Positions 32,873 to 45,137 are shown, counted from the stretch's first letter. The stretch: DNA of 64,000 nt from Corynebacterium sphenisci DSM 44792 (GCF_001941505.1 NZ_CP009248.1:1302001-1366000), one strand, 5' to 3'. Translations and numbers: made by a program. Notes: a model not told the origin generated them from the sequence alone.

Positions 32873-33345
32873 GCGGAGCCGGACTGCCGGAGATCGGGAT
32901 CCCCGACGGACGGGGCCTGCGCGTGGGGGTGGTCACCTCCCGCTGGAACGAGCCGGTCACCGCGCTGCTGCAGGAGCGCGCGCTGGCCGCGGCCGCCGAG
33001 GCCGGGGCCACCGCCGAGGCCCATGTGGTCGTCGGCGCCCTGGAGATCCCGGTGGTCGCCCGGGCGCTGGCCGCCGACTGCGATGCGGTGGTGGCCCTGG
33101 GCTGCGTGGTGCGCGGCGGCACCCCGCACTTCGACTACGTCTGCGACTCGGTGACCGCGGGGCTGACCCGGATCGCCCTGGACACCGGCACCCCGGTGGG
33201 CAACGGGGTGCTCACCTGCGACACCCAGGAGCAGGCGGTGGCCCGCGCCGGCGGCCCGGGCGCCGCCGAGGACAAGGGCCGCGAGGCCATGATCGCCGCC
33301 CTGCACACCGCCCGCCTGCTTCGTGACCTGGAGGATCGCCGATGA
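32869..33345 (+). CDS. ribH: 6,7-Dimethyl-8-ribityllumazine synthase
   Basis: Condenses the RibBA and RibD products to lumazine and forms icosahedral or pentameric shells. The 158-residue protein has [12 protein letters not shown], the phosphate/substrate loop [12 protein letters not shown] and the catalytic histidine in [12 protein letters not shown]. It is coupled to ribBA before it and to the PH-domain gene after it by ATGA overlaps. Confidence 0.96.
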   Translation: MSGAGLPEIGIPDGRGLRVGVVTSRWNEPVTALLQERALAAAAEAGATAEAHVVVGALEIPVVARALAADCDAVVALGCVVRGGTPHFDYVCDSVTAGLTRIALDTGTPVGNGVLTCDTQEQAVARAGGPGAAEDKGREAMIAALHTARLLRDLEDRR

Positions 33346-33848
33346 GCAACCCGGAAACCCCCTTCGCCGGCGACGAGACCCCGGAGGTGGTGCGCGAGGT
33401 CCTCGCCGGGGACTGGGAGCTCACCGTGACCTCCCGCACCATGCGGCTGTGGTCCTGGACCGCGGCCGCGGTGGTGCTCGCCGTGCACGTGTTCATGGGC
33501 CTGGTGGTCAACGTCGGCGACACCGGCGCCGCGGTGACCACCGTGGACATGTTCGCCTTCCCCCTGGTGGGCCTGCTGCTGGCGGGGATCTGCCTGCTGG
33601 GCCTGCGCGCCCGGGTGCGGGTCAACGCCCGCGGGGTGGAGGTGCGCAACTTCCTCTCCGCGCGCTTCTACGTCTGGGCGGACGTCTACGGGCTGAGCTT
33701 CCCGGCCGAGGCCCGCTGGGCGCGGCTGGAGCTGCCGGACTTCGAGTTCGTGCCGATGTGGGCGATCCAGGCCCGCGACGGCGAGGCGGCGGTGACCGCG
33801 GTGCACCGCTTCCGGGAGCTCGAGGACCGCTACATGCCGGAGGACTAG
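33342..33848 (+). CDS. PH-domain membrane protein
   Basis: Not a named gene. The 168-residue protein has a short acidic N-terminus, two membrane helices (about 38-58 and 71-90) and a C-terminal bacterial PH-like domain ([25 protein letters not shown] onward, split over the family's beta strands). It overlaps the ribH stop by ATGA and ends 4 bases before uvrC. Similar small proteins follow ribH in other corynebacteria and mycobacteria, as I recall. Its function is unknown; a role linked to riboflavin is suggested only by position. Confidence 0.8.
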   Translation: MSNPETPFAGDETPEVVREVLAGDWELTVTSRTMRLWSWTAAAVVLAVHVFMGLVVNVGDTGAAVTTVDMFAFPLVGLLLAGICLLGLRARVRVNARGVEVRNFLSARFYVWADVYGLSFPAEARWARLELPDFEFVPMWAIQARDGEAAVTAVHRFRELEDRYMPED

Positions 33849-33852
33849 GGCC

Positions 33853-35877
33853 GTGGCGGACCCGGCCACCTACCGCCCCGCCCCCGGCACCATCCCGGTG
33901 GAGCCGGGGGTGTACCGCTTCCTCGACGCCGATGGCCGGGTGCTCTACGTGGGCAAGGCGAAGAACCTGCGGGCCCGGCTGTCGAACTACTTCCAGGACA
34001 CCGCGGGGCTGCATCCGCGCACCCGGCAGATGGTGCTCTCCGCCTCCCGGGTGACCTGGACGGTGGTGCGCACCGAGGTCGAGGCGCTGCAGCTGGAGTA
34101 CACCTGGATCAAGCGCTTCAACCCCCGGTTCAACGTCATGTACCGGGACGACAAGTCCTATCCCATGCTCGCCGTCAGCATCGGCGAGGAGTACCCGCGC
34201 CTCTTCCTCTACCGGGGCCCGCGCCGCAAGGGGGTGCGCTACTTCGGGCCCTACTCCAAGGCCTGGGCGATCCGGGAGACCCTGGACCTGCTCACCCGGG
34301 TGTTCCCGGCCCGCACCTGCTCGGCCGGGGTGTTCAACCGGCAGCGGCAGCTGGACCGGCCCTGCCTGCTGGGCTACATCGACAAATGCGCCGCGCCCTG
34401 CGTGGGCCGGGTGAGCGCCGCCGAGCACCGCGAGATCGTCGACGGGTTCGTCTCCTTCATGGCCGGGCGCACCGGCCCGGTGGTGCGCGAACTGGAGGCG
34501 GAGATGGCCGCCGCCGCGGAGGAGCTGGACTTCGAGCGGGCCGCCCGGCTGCGCGATGACCTGGCCGCGGTGCACCAGGTGATGGAGAAGCAGGCGGTGG
34601 TGCTGCCCGACGGCACCGACGCCGATCTCATCGCCTTCGCCACCGACGAGCTGGAGGCGGCGGTGCAGATCTTCCACGTCCGGGCCGGCCGGATCCACGG
34701 CCAGCGCGGCTGGGCGGTGGAGAAGAGCGGCGACGCGGAGACCGGGGCGCTGGCCGAGGGGGAGGCCGATCCGGCGCTGCCCCGGCTCATCGCCGATTTC
34801 CTGATCCAGTTCTACGGCGACGCCGCCGACCACGCCCGGGTCGACGGCGACGGCGCCACCGGCGGGGTCACCGCGGTGCCCCGGGAGATCCTGGTGCAGG
34901 CGATGCCCGCGGACGCCGCCGGGGTGCGCGACTACCTCGCCGGGCTGCGCGGGTCGGCGGTGGATCTGCGGGTGCCCCGGCGGGGCGACAAGCGGGAGCT
35001 GATGGCCACCGTGGCCCGCAACGCCGAGGAGGCGCTCACCCAGCACAAGCTGCGCCGCACCGGGGATCTCACCGCCCGCTCCCAGGCCCTGGAGGGGATC
35101 CGGGACGCCCTGGGCATGGCGGAGGCGCCGCTGCGCATCGAATGCACCGACATCTCCCATATCCAGGGCACCGACGTGGTGGCCTCCCTGGTGGTCTTCG
35201 AGGACGGGCTGCCCCGCAAATCCGACTACCGGCGCTACCGGATCCGGGAGGCCGCGGGGGAGGGGCGCAGCGATGACGTGGGCTCCATCGCCGAGGTCAC
35301 CCGGCGGCGGTTCCGCCGGCATGTGGAGGACCGCCGGGCGGTGCCCGAGGAGGACGACGCCGCCTTCGCCGACGAGGCCCCGGAGGTGGTGGAGGAGACC
35401 ACCGGCGCCCGCCGCTTCGCCTACCCCCCGCAGCTGTTCATCGTCGACGGCGGCGCCCCCCAGGTCGCCGCCGCGCAGGCGGTGCTCGACGAGCTCGGCG
35501 TGGACGACGTCACCCTGGTCGGCCTGGCCAAGCGGCTGGAGGAGATCTGGGTGCCGGGGGAGGAGGACCCGGTGATCCTGCCGCGCAACAGCGAGGCGAT
35601 GTTCCTCATGCAGCGGATCCGCGATGAGGCGCACCGCTTCGCCATCGGCTACCACCGGCAGCGGCGCAGCGCCCGGATGCGCGCCTCGGTGCTCGACGAC
35701 GTCCCCGGGCTGGGCCCGAAGCGGCGGGCGGAGCTGGTCAAGCACTTCGGCTCGGTGAAGCGGCTGCGCGCCGCGGACGTCGCGGAGATCCAGGCCGCGC
35801 CGGGGATCGGCCCGGCCCTGGCCGCCGCGGTGCACGCGGCGCTGCATCCGGCGGCGGGGGCGGGGCCGGATAAGTAG
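33853..35877 (+). CDS. uvrC: Excinuclease ABC subunit C
   Basis: Makes the dual incisions of nucleotide-excision repair with UvrAB. The 674-residue protein starts at GTG 33853. It has the GIY-YIG nuclease (GVYRFL...[14 protein letters not shown]), a cysteine-rich segment CTSAGVFN...[13 protein letters not shown], the UVR domain ([15 protein letters not shown]), the RNase H-like endonuclease domain ([20 protein letters not shown]) and C-terminal helix-hairpin-helix repeats ([17 protein letters not shown]). It is followed by rapZ-yvcK-whiA, the standard actinobacterial order. Its TAG stop forms part of the rapZ -10 box. Confidence 0.97.
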   Translation: MADPATYRPAPGTIPVEPGVYRFLDADGRVLYVGKAKNLRARLSNYFQDTAGLHPRTRQMVLSASRVTWTVVRTEVEALQLEYTWIKRFNPRFNVMYRDDKSYPMLAVSIGEEYPRLFLYRGPRRKGVRYFGPYSKAWAIRETLDLLTRVFPARTCSAGVFNRQRQLDRPCLLGYIDKCAAPCVGRVSAAEHREIVDGFVSFMAGRTGPVVRELEAEMAAAAEELDFERAARLRDDLAAVHQVMEKQAVVLPDGTDADLIAFATDELEAAVQIFHVRAGRIHGQRGWAVEKSGDAETGALAEGEADPALPRLIADFLIQFYGDAADHARVDGDGATGGVTAVPREILVQAMPADAAGVRDYLAGLRGSAVDLRVPRRGDKRELMATVARNAEEALTQHKLRRTGDLTARSQALEGIRDALGMAEAPLRIECTDISHIQGTDVVASLVVFEDGLPRKSDYRRYRIREAAGEGRSDDVGSIAEVTRRRFRRHVEDRRAVPEEDDAAFADEAPEVVEETTGARRFAYPPQLFIVDGGAPQVAAAQAVLDELGVDDVTLVGLAKRLEEIWVPGEEDPVILPRNSEAMFLMQRIRDEAHRFAIGYHRQRRSARMRASVLDDVPGLGPKRRAELVKHFGSVKRLRAADVAEIQAAPGIGPALAAAVHAALHPAAGAGPDK

Positions 35878-35880
35878 AGT
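35875..35880 (+). promoter_or_regulatory. -10 box for rapZ, overlapping the uvrC stop codon (leaderless)
   Basis: TAGAGT, whose TAG is the uvrC stop, ends 8 nt before the ATG at 35888. There is no ribosome site in the 10-base gap. Confidence 0.5.
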
Positions 35881-35887
35881 CGCGGAC

Positions 35888-36781
35888 ATGAGCGACGCGC
35901 ATGCACCGGAGTCCACCCCGGACACCTCCCTGGTCCTCATCACCGGCATGTCCGGTTCGGGCCGCAACACCGCCGCGGCGGTGCTGGAGGAGATGGGCTG
36001 GTACGTCGCCGACAACCTGCCCCCGGAGCTCATCATGCGCATGGTGGAGCTCTCCTTCGAGGGCGATTCCCCGGTGGAGCGGCTGGCGATCGTCACCGAC
36101 GTGCGCTCCCGGGCCTTCGCCGGCAACCTCGGGGAGGTGCTGGACCGGCTGCGCTCGGCCGGGCGCAGCCCCCTGGTGATGTTCCTCGACGCCCAGGACG
36201 ACGTGCTCATCGCCCGCTACGACCAGGTGCGCCGCCGGCATCCGCTGCAGGAGGGCGACACCCTGGTCGCCGGGATCGAGCGGGAGCGGGAGATGCTCGC
36301 CGGGATCAAGGCCACCGCGGACGTGGTGGTGGACACCTCGGCGATGAACATCCACGAGCTGCGCCGGGAGCTGGAGCGGCGCTTCGCGGACCCGGACACG
36401 CACACCCAGCGGGTGACCATCCAGTCCTTCGGCTTCAAGCACGGCGCCCCCCGGGACGCGGATCTCCTGGTCGACGTGCGCTTCCTGCCGAACCCGTACT
36501 GGATTCCGGAGCTGCGCCCGCACCGGGGCACCGAGGAGGCGGTGGCCCGGTACGTGCTGGAGCAGCCCGCCGCGGCCCGGTTCCTGGATCTGCTGCGGCA
36601 GATGGTGGAGACCGCGCTGCCCGGCTACCGCCGGGAGGGCAAGAGCTTCATGACCATCGCGATCGGCTGCACCGGCGGCCACCACCGTTCCGTCGCCGTC
36701 GCCGAGGCCCTCGCCGAGCGCCTCGCCGGCCTGTCCGGGGTCGAGGTCTCGGTCACGCACCGCGACATCGACCGCGCCTAG
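35888..36781 (+). CDS. rapZ: RapZ-family nucleotide-binding protein
   Basis: P-loop protein of the YvcJ/RapZ family. In E. coli RapZ steers degradation of the GlmZ sRNA; in Gram-positives the role is unclear. The 297-residue protein has a P-loop GMSGSGRNT in which Arg26 replaces the usual lysine, as is common in actinobacterial members. It also has GWYVADNLPPELI and, in the C-terminal domain, GCTGGHHRSVAVAE. It forms the widely conserved rapZ-yvcK-whiA cluster. Confidence 0.94.
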   Translation: MSDAHAPESTPDTSLVLITGMSGSGRNTAAAVLEEMGWYVADNLPPELIMRMVELSFEGDSPVERLAIVTDVRSRAFAGNLGEVLDRLRSAGRSPLVMFLDAQDDVLIARYDQVRRRHPLQEGDTLVAGIEREREMLAGIKATADVVVDTSAMNIHELRRELERRFADPDTHTQRVTIQSFGFKHGAPRDADLLVDVRFLPNPYWIPELRPHRGTEEAVARYVLEQPAAARFLDLLRQMVETALPGYRREGKSFMTIAIGCTGGHHRSVAVAEALAERLAGLSGVEVSVTHRDIDRA

Positions 36782-36794
36782 GAGGACCCGGCCC

Positions 36795-37748
36795 ATGACC
36801 ACGATCACCTGCCTGGGCGGCGGGCACGGCCTGTTCGCCACCCTGTGCGCCGCGCGCACCATCGCCGAGGACATCACCGCGGTGGTCACCGTCGCCGACG
36901 ACGGCGGCTCCTCGGGGCGGATCCGCCGGGAGCTGGGCCAGATCCCGCCCGGGGATCTGCGCATGGCCCTGGCCGCGCTGTCCCCCCGCGATGCACGCGG
37001 CCGGCTGTGGGAGACCACCCTGCAGCACCGCTTCGGCGGCACCGGGGCGCTCGCCGGCCATGCCGTGGGCAATCTCATGATCGCCGGGCTGACCAGCGTG
37101 CTCGGCGATGAGGTGGCCGCCCTCGACGAGGTGGCCCGGCTGCTGGGCATCCGGGGCCGGGTGCTGCCGATGTGCCCCCGGCCGCTGGAGATCGAGGCGG
37201 AGGTGGTGGGCCTGGAGGAGGACGCCCGGGTGGTGCGCCCGGTGCGCGGCCAGGTCGCGGTGGCCAGCACCCCCGGCCAGGTGCGCCGGATCCGGCTCAT
37301 CCCGGAGCAGCCCCCGGCCACCCCGGAGGCGGTCGCCGCGATCCGGGGCGCCGACATGGTCACCCTCGGCCCCGGCTCCTGGTTCACCTCGGTGCTGCCG
37401 CATCTGCAGGTGCCCGAGCTGGTCGCCGCCCTCGACGGCACCGAGGCGCTGCGGGTGGTGGTGCTCAACCTGGTTTCCGAGCCGGGGGAGACCGCCGGGT
37501 TCTCCGCGGAGCGGCATATCCACATGATCGCCCAGCACGCCCCGGGCCTGGGCGTGGACCGGATCCTGGTCGACGAGGACACCGTGCGCGGCGCCTCGGA
37601 GCGCAGCTACCTGGAGCGCGCCGCCGCCGGGGTGGGCGCCGAGGTGGTCTACGCGGCGGTCGCCGAACTCGACGCCGACGGCCGGGCCACCGGCCGCCAT
37701 GATCCGCGGCGGCTGGCCGCCGCCCTGGCCGGGCTCGGCCGCCGCTGA
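36795..37748 (+). CDS. yvcK: YvcK/CofD-like gluconeogenesis factor
   Basis: UDP-sugar-binding protein related to CofD, needed in other bacteria for growth on gluconeogenic carbon and for envelope homeostasis; phosphorylated by PASTA kinases in mycobacteria (CuvA). The 317-residue protein has [28 protein letters not shown] and PPGDLRMAL near the N-terminus, and [13 protein letters not shown]. The ATG at 36795 lies 13 bases after the rapZ stop, with GGAGGA at the junction. Confidence 0.94.
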   Translation: MTTITCLGGGHGLFATLCAARTIAEDITAVVTVADDGGSSGRIRRELGQIPPGDLRMALAALSPRDARGRLWETTLQHRFGGTGALAGHAVGNLMIAGLTSVLGDEVAALDEVARLLGIRGRVLPMCPRPLEIEAEVVGLEEDARVVRPVRGQVAVASTPGQVRRIRLIPEQPPATPEAVAAIRGADMVTLGPGSWFTSVLPHLQVPELVAALDGTEALRVVVLNLVSEPGETAGFSAERHIHMIAQHAPGLGVDRILVDEDTVRGASERSYLERAAAGVGAEVVYAAVAELDADGRATGRHDPRRLAAALAGLGRR

Positions 37749-37781
37749 GCACCGCCGGCGGGCGGCGCCGGCCGGCGCCGG

Positions 37782-37787
37782 TAGGAT
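37782..37787 (+). promoter_or_regulatory. -10 box for whiA
   Basis: TAGGAT, predicting an mRNA start near 37794 and a ~55-nt leader. A 7-bp inverted repeat (37803-37809 with 37821-37827) lies in that leader. Confidence 0.45.
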
Positions 37788-37848
37788 CCCCGGGGGAACG
37801 CACCGATCCGGGATCCGCCGGGATCGGCCGAACTGGAGGAGGCGCGAG

Positions 37849-38826
37849 GTGGCCCTGACCGCCGAAGTCAAGGACGAGCTGGCCCGGGTGGAGGCCACCC
37901 GGGAGAGCGCCCGCCGCGCCGAGGTGGGCGCCCTGCTGCGCTTCGCCGGGGCGCTGCACCTGGTGGCGGGCCGGATCGTGGTGGAGGCCGAGGTCGGCGC
38001 GGGGGCGGTGGCCCGCCGGCTGCACCGCATGATCGGGGAGCTCTACGAGGTCACCCCGGAGCTGATGGTGCTCGCCCCCGGCGGGATCCGGCGCGGCACC
38101 CGCTACCTGGTGCGGGTGGAGGACGGCGGGGAGGAGCTGGCCCGGCGCACCGGGCTGGTGGACCGCTCCGGCCGGCCGGTGCGGGGGCTGCCGCCGGCGA
38201 TCGTCGGCGGGGAGGTGGTCGACCACGAGGCGGCCTGGCGGGGCGCCTTCCTCGCCCACGGCAGCCTCACCGAGCCGGGCCGATCCTCCTCCCTGGAGGT
38301 GGGCTGCCCCTGCCCGGAGGCGGCGCTGGCCCTGGTCGGCTCCGCCCGCCGGCTGGGTCTGGCGGCGAAGAGCCGGGAGACCCGCACCGGGGACCGGGTG
38401 GTGATCCGCGACGCCGAGTCGATCGGGGCGATGCTCACCCGGATGGGCGCCCAGCGCACCCGGCTGCAGTGGGAGGAGCACCGGATGCGCCGGGAGGTGC
38501 GCAACACCGCCAACCGGCTGGCGAACTTCGACGACGCGAACATGCGCCGCTCCGCCGACGCCGCCGCCCGGGCCGCCGCCCGGGTGGAGCGGGCCCTGGA
38601 GATCCTCGGCGAGGACGTGCCGGAGCACCTGGCCACCGCCGGCCGGCTGCGCGCCGAGCACACCCAGGCCTCCCTGGAGGAGCTCGGCCAGCTGGCGGTG
38701 CCGCCGATGACCAAGGACGCCGTCGCCGGGCGGATCCGGCGGCTGCTGTCCATGGCCGACCGGCGGGCCGCCGAACTGGGGGTGCCGGACACCACCGCGG
38801 CGGTGGACGGGGCCGGTCCCGGCTAG
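37849..38826 (+). CDS. whiA: WhiA sporulation/cell-division transcriptional regulator
   Basis: DNA-binding protein with a LAGLIDADG homing-endonuclease-like N-terminal domain and a C-terminal helix-turn-helix. In Streptomyces it works with WhiB to switch on septation genes, and it is conserved in non-sporulating actinobacteria. The 325-residue protein starts at GTG 37849 behind GGAGGAGG. It has [31 protein letters not shown]-type helix [21 protein letters not shown] and a terminal HTH ([13 protein letters not shown]). It ends the uvrC-rapZ-yvcK-whiA run. Confidence 0.95.
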   Translation: MALTAEVKDELARVEATRESARRAEVGALLRFAGALHLVAGRIVVEAEVGAGAVARRLHRMIGELYEVTPELMVLAPGGIRRGTRYLVRVEDGGEELARRTGLVDRSGRPVRGLPPAIVGGEVVDHEAAWRGAFLAHGSLTEPGRSSSLEVGCPCPEAALALVGSARRLGLAAKSRETRTGDRVVIRDAESIGAMLTRMGAQRTRLQWEEHRMRREVRNTANRLANFDDANMRRSADAAARAAARVERALEILGEDVPEHLATAGRLRAEHTQASLEELGQLAVPPMTKDAVAGRIRRLLSMADRRAAELGVPDTTAAVDGAGPG

Positions 38827-38882
38827 CCGCGGAGGTGGCCGAGACCACGTCCGGCGCCGGTGCGAAACCATCGGCGCCCACG

Positions 38883-38888
38883 TACACT
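38883..38888 (+). promoter_or_regulatory. -10 box for gapA
   Basis: TACACT, predicting an mRNA start near 38895 and a ~63-nt leader that ends with an AAGGAG ribosome site. Confidence 0.55.
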
Positions 38889-38897
38889 TCGAGGTGA

Positions 38898-39962
<1,065 letters not shown>

Positions 39963-39990
39963 CCCCGCCCCGTCAACCGCAAACGGCCCC

Positions 39991-40024
39991 GGGCCGGGGT
40001 GCGCCTCGGCGCGCACCCCGGCCC
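39991..40024 (+). terminator. Perfect hairpin between gapA and pgk
   Basis: A perfect 14-bp stem (39991-40004 with 40011-40024) with loop CTCGGC, 28 bases after the gapA stop. It has no T-run, so it is either a leaky terminator or a processing/stability element that separates a gapA message from a gapA-pgk-tpiA message. Confidence 0.6.
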
Positions 40025-40091
40025 GAGCCGTATCCGCCCCCGCCGCGCGGGGGAACCGGGCCCCGGCCCCGAAGAAAGGAACACCACCACC

Positions 40092-41300
<1,209 letters not shown>

Positions 41301-41307
41301 ACCGGCC

Positions 41308-41361
41308 CCGGCCGCGCCGGCCGGGGCCGGGGGCGACCCCCGCCCCGGCCGGCGCGGCCGG
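41308..41361 (+). terminator. Very long hairpin between pgk and tpiA
   Basis: A perfect 20-bp stem (41308-41327 with 41342-41361) continues, past one bulged base, into a 5-bp GGGGG/CCCCC stem with loop CGA, about 25 bp in all. An alternative 12-bp hairpin (41302-41313 with 41319-41330) competes for the same bases. There is no T-run after it. Confidence 0.6.
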
Positions 41362-41435
41362 CCACCCGCACATCACCCCCCGGGCCGCGCCCGCGCGCAG
41401 CGCGCCGCGGCCCGCCCCCACGGAAGGAACACCCC

Positions 41436-42218
41436 ATGGCCCGCAAGCCCCTCATCGCCGGCAACTGGAAGATGAACCTCAACCACCTGGAGGCGATCGG
41501 CGTCGTCCAGAAGCTGGCCTTCGCGCTGCCGAAGGAGTACCAGGACAAGGTCGACGTGGCGGTGATCCCGCCCTTCACCGACCTGCGCAGCGTGCAGACC
41601 CTCGTGGAGGGGGACAAGCTGCCGGTGACCTACGGCGCACAGGACGTCTCCGTGCACGAGTCCGGCGCCTACACCGGCGAGATCTCCGCGGCGATGCTCG
41701 CCAAGCTCGGCTGCACCTGGGTGGTCGTCGGCCACTCCGAGCGCCGCGACTACCACGCCGAGGACGACGCCACCGTCGCCGCGAAGGCCAAGGCCGCGCT
41801 GCGCGCCGGAATGGACCCGATCGTCTGCGTCGGCGAGCCCCTGGAGGTCCGCGAGGCCGGCGGGCACGTCGACCACGTGGTCGCCCAGGTGCGCGCCAGC
41901 CTGGACGGCCTCGGCGAGGCCGACCTCGCCCGCACCGTGATCGCCTATGAGCCGGTGTGGGCGATCGGCACCGGCAAGGTCGCCTCCTCCGCGGACGCCC
42001 AGGAGGTCTGCCACGCGATCCGGGCCACCGTCGCCGAGATCGCCGGGGAGGCCACCGCCGAGGGCATGCGCATCCTCTACGGCGGCTCCATGAAGGTCGA
42101 CAACGTCGCCGAGCTGGTCGCCCAGCCCGACGTGGACGGCGGCCTGGTCGGCGGCGCCTCCCTCGACGGGGAGGGCTTCGCCAGGCTCGCCGCGCTGGCC
42201 GCCGACGCGGTGGCCTGA
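41436..42218 (+). CDS. tpiA: Triosephosphate isomerase
   Basis: Interconverts DHAP and glyceraldehyde-3-phosphate. The 260-residue TIM barrel has GNWKMNLNH (catalytic Lys), VVGHSERR (catalytic His), [12 protein letters not shown] (catalytic Glu) and the phosphate-binding YGGSMK and VGGASL. The ATG at 41436 follows GGAAGGAA. Confidence 0.98.
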   Translation: MARKPLIAGNWKMNLNHLEAIGVVQKLAFALPKEYQDKVDVAVIPPFTDLRSVQTLVEGDKLPVTYGAQDVSVHESGAYTGEISAAMLAKLGCTWVVVGHSERRDYHAEDDATVAAKAKAALRAGMDPIVCVGEPLEVREAGGHVDHVVAQVRASLDGLGEADLARTVIAYEPVWAIGTGKVASSADAQEVCHAIRATVAEIAGEATAEGMRILYGGSMKVDNVAELVAQPDVDGGLVGGASLDGEGFARLAALAADAVA

Positions 42219-42294
42219 GCCGGCCCCGCGCACCGCGCCCCGCCCCGCGCGCCCGCCCGACCCGGCCCCGCCGGGCGGACCGGCGGCGGGGCGG

Positions 42295-42300
42295 TACCAT
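42295..42300 (+). promoter_or_regulatory. -10 box for ppc (leaderless)
   Basis: TACCAT ends 8 nt before the ATG at 42308. No ribosome site is present. The box overlaps an upstream in-frame ATG at 42299, which argues against that ATG as the start. Confidence 0.5.
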
Positions 42301-42307
42301 GCCCGGC

Positions 42308-45094
42308 ATGAACGTTAGCCACAGCGCCGCCGGCGCCGATGATCTGCTCCGCGAGGACATCCGGCACCTGGGCCGGATCCTGGGGGAGGTAATCCGCGAG
42401 CAGGAGGGCGACGAGGTCTTCGGCCTCGTCGAATCCGCCCGCCGCACCGCCTTCCGGCTGCACCGCGGCGAGGGCGGGATCGGGGAGCTCACCGGGCTGT
42501 TCCGGGACATCGACCCCGATGACGCCTCCCCGGTGATCCGCGCCTTCACCCATTTCGCGCTGCTCGCCAACCTCGCCGAGGACCTGCACGAGGAGCGGCT
42601 GCTGGACCGGGCCCTCGACGCCGGCCGGCCCGCCCCGGACTCCTCCCTGGACGCCACCTGGGCGAAGCTCGCCGCCGCCGGGGAGGACGCGGCGGCGGCG
42701 GCCGCCGGGCTGCTCGCCGGCGGGGAGGTGGTGCCGGTGCTCACCGCCCATCCCACGGAGACCCGCCGGCGCACCGTCTTCGACGCGCAGAAGCACATCG
42801 CCGCGGCGATGCGCGCCCGGCACCGGGTGCAGGCCGCCCCGGCCACCGCCCGCACCGCCGCCCGGCTGGCGGAGCTGGACCTGGAGATCCGGCGCCGGGT
42901 GATCACCCTGTGGCAGACCGCGCTCATCCGGGTCAACCGGCCCGACATCCGCGACGAGATCGAGGTGGGCCTGCGCTACTACCAGCTCTCCCTGCTGGAG
43001 ACCGTGCCCGCGGTGAACCGGGAGGTGCGCCGGGGCCTGCGCCGCGCCGCCGGCGATGCCGCCGCGGCGGCGCCGGCCCGGCCGATGCTGCGGATGGGCT
43101 CCTGGATCGGCGCCGACCACGACGGCAACCCCTACGTCACCGCCGGCACCATCGAATACGCCGCGGACCGGGCCGCCGGCACCATCCTGCGGCATTACCT
43201 CGACGAGCTCGCCGACCTGGAGCGGGAGCTGTCCCTCTCCGACCGGCTGGGCACCGTCAGCGTGGACCTGGTGGCCCTGGCCGCCGCCGGCCGCAACGAC
43301 ATCCCCAGCCGGGTCGACGAGCCCTACCGGCGCGCCGTGCACGGCATCCGGGGCCGGATCGCGGCCACCGCCGAGCAGCTGCTCGGCACCGCCGCCTCCG
43401 CCGAGGCGGCCGGTTTCGAGCCCTACCCGGATGCGGCGGCCTTCCGCGCCGAACTCGACGTGGTGGAGGCCTCGCTGCGCGCCGGCCGGGACGACCTCAT
43501 CGCCGACCACCGGCTGGCCCGGCTGCAGGACGCCGTGGACGCCTTCGGCTTCCACCTGCACTCCCTGGACCTGCGCCAGAACTCCGAGTCCCATGAGGCG
43601 ATCCTCGCCGAGCTCTTCGCCCTCGCCGGGGTGCACCCGGACTACGCGGGCCTCGACGAGGACGACCGGGTGGCCCTGCTCACCCGGGAGCTGTCCACCG
43701 CCCGGCCCCTGGTGCCGCGCGAGGCCGAGCTCAGCGAGGCCACCGCCCGGGAGCTCGGCATCGTCCGGGCCGCCGCGGCCGCCGCCCGCGCCTACGGGGC
43801 GGAGATGGTGCCCCGGTCGATCATCTCCATGTGCGCCTCGGTCTCCGATCTGCTGGAGCCGATGATCCTGCTCAAGGAGGCCGGGCTCATCACCGTCGGC
43901 CCCGAGGGGCCGGCCGGGGCGGTGGACGTGATCCCGCTGTTCGAGACGATCGAGGATCTGCGGGCCGGGGCGGAGGTGCTCCGCGCCGCCTGGGCGCTGC
44001 CGCTCTACCGGGGCTACGTCGCCGGGCGCGGGGATCTGCAGGAGGTGATGCTCGGCTACTCCGACTCCAACAAGGACGGCGGCTACTTCGCGGCGAACTG
44101 GGCGCTCTACGACGCGGAGCTGAGGCTCAGCGCGGTCTCCGCCGAGCACGGCATCGCGCTGCGGCTCTTCCACGGCCGCGGCGGCACCGTGGGCCGCGGC
44201 GGCGGGCCCTCCTACGAGGCGATCCTGGCCCAGCCCCCGGGGGCGGTCGGCGGCCGGGTGCGGATCACCGAGCAGGGCGAGATCATCTCCGCCAAGTACG
44301 GCCACCCCGAAGCCGCCCGGCGCAACCTGGAGGCCCTGGTCGCCGCGACCATCGAGGCCACCGCCCTCGGCGTCGGGGAGCCCCCGCACCCGGAGCGGGC
44401 GCATGCCGTGATGGCGGAGATCGCGGAGCTGTCCCGCACCGCCTACGCCTCGCTCATGCACGAGGACCCCGGGTTCATCGAGTTCTTCGAGACCTCCACC
44501 CCGGTCGCCGAGATCGGGGCGCTCAACATCGGCTCCCGGCCCTCCTCGCGCAAGCAGACCTCCTCCATCTCGGATCTGCGGGCGATCCCCTGGGTGCTGT
44601 CCTGGTCCCAGCAGCGCTCCATGGTGCCCGGCTGGTTCGGGGTGGGCTCCGCGCTGCGGGACTGGCTGGGCGAGGACCCCGACGGCGCCCGGCTGGCGGA
44701 GCTGCGCGGGCTGTACCGGGACTGGCCCTTCTTCGCCTCGGTGCTGTCCAATATGGCGCAGGTGATGGCGAAGGCGGACATGGATCTCGCCGGGCTCTAC
44801 GCCGACCTGGTCGCCGACCGGGAGGTCGCCGAGCGGATCCGGGGCCGGCTGCGCGCCGAGTTCGAGCTCACCCGGGAGATGTTCCTCGCCGTCACCGGCC
44901 AGTCCGGGCTGCTCGACGACAATCCGCTGCTGGCCCGCTCGGTGGACATGCGCTTCCCCTACCTGATGCCGTTGAACGTGATCCAGCTGGAGATGCTGCG
45001 CCGCTACCGGGCCGGGGACAACCGGGACCGGGTGCACCGGGGCATCCAGCTGACCATGAACGGGCTGGCCACCGCGCTGCGCAACTCCGGCTAG
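42308..45094 (+). CDS. ppc: Phosphoenolpyruvate carboxylase
   Basis: Anaplerotic formation of oxaloacetate from PEP and bicarbonate, a hallmark next to gap-pgk-tpi in corynebacteria. At 928 residues it is full length. It has the catalytic His148 in TAHPTETRRR, GSWIGADHDGNP, the glycine loop FHGRGGTVGRGGGP, GYSDSNKDGG and the C-terminal LRNSG that stands for the usual QNTG. Allosteric control by aspartate is expected from the family. The start at 42308 is set by the -10 box 8 nt upstream. Confidence 0.97.
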   Translation: MNVSHSAAGADDLLREDIRHLGRILGEVIREQEGDEVFGLVESARRTAFRLHRGEGGIGELTGLFRDIDPDDASPVIRAFTHFALLANLAEDLHEERLLDRALDAGRPAPDSSLDATWAKLAAAGEDAAAAAAGLLAGGEVVPVLTAHPTETRRRTVFDAQKHIAAAMRARHRVQAAPATARTAARLAELDLEIRRRVITLWQTALIRVNRPDIRDEIEVGLRYYQLSLLETVPAVNREVRRGLRRAAGDAAAAAPARPMLRMGSWIGADHDGNPYVTAGTIEYAADRAAGTILRHYLDELADLERELSLSDRLGTVSVDLVALAAAGRNDIPSRVDEPYRRAVHGIRGRIAATAEQLLGTAASAEAAGFEPYPDAAAFRAELDVVEASLRAGRDDLIADHRLARLQDAVDAFGFHLHSLDLRQNSESHEAILAELFALAGVHPDYAGLDEDDRVALLTRELSTARPLVPREAELSEATARELGIVRAAAAAARAYGAEMVPRSIISMCASVSDLLEPMILLKEAGLITVGPEGPAGAVDVIPLFETIEDLRAGAEVLRAAWALPLYRGYVAGRGDLQEVMLGYSDSNKDGGYFAANWALYDAELRLSAVSAEHGIALRLFHGRGGTVGRGGGPSYEAILAQPPGAVGGRVRITEQGEIISAKYGHPEAARRNLEALVAATIEATALGVGEPPHPERAHAVMAEIAELSRTAYASLMHEDPGFIEFFETSTPVAEIGALNIGSRPSSRKQTSSISDLRAIPWVLSWSQQRSMVPGWFGVGSALRDWLGEDPDGARLAELRGLYRDWPFFASVLSNMAQVMAKADMDLAGLYADLVADREVAERIRGRLRAEFELTREMFLAVTGQSGLLDDNPLLARSVDMRFPYLMPLNVIQLEMLRRYRAGDNRDRVHRGIQLTMNGLATALRNSG

Positions 45095-45137
45095 GGGAGC
45101 GCCCGGACCGCATCCCCGCGGCCGCGCCGGCATGCGC

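Noticed and set aside
42299..42307. ppc start at ATG 42299
   Set aside because: It overlaps the predicted -10 box TACCAT; the ATG at 42308 is at the leaderless distance.
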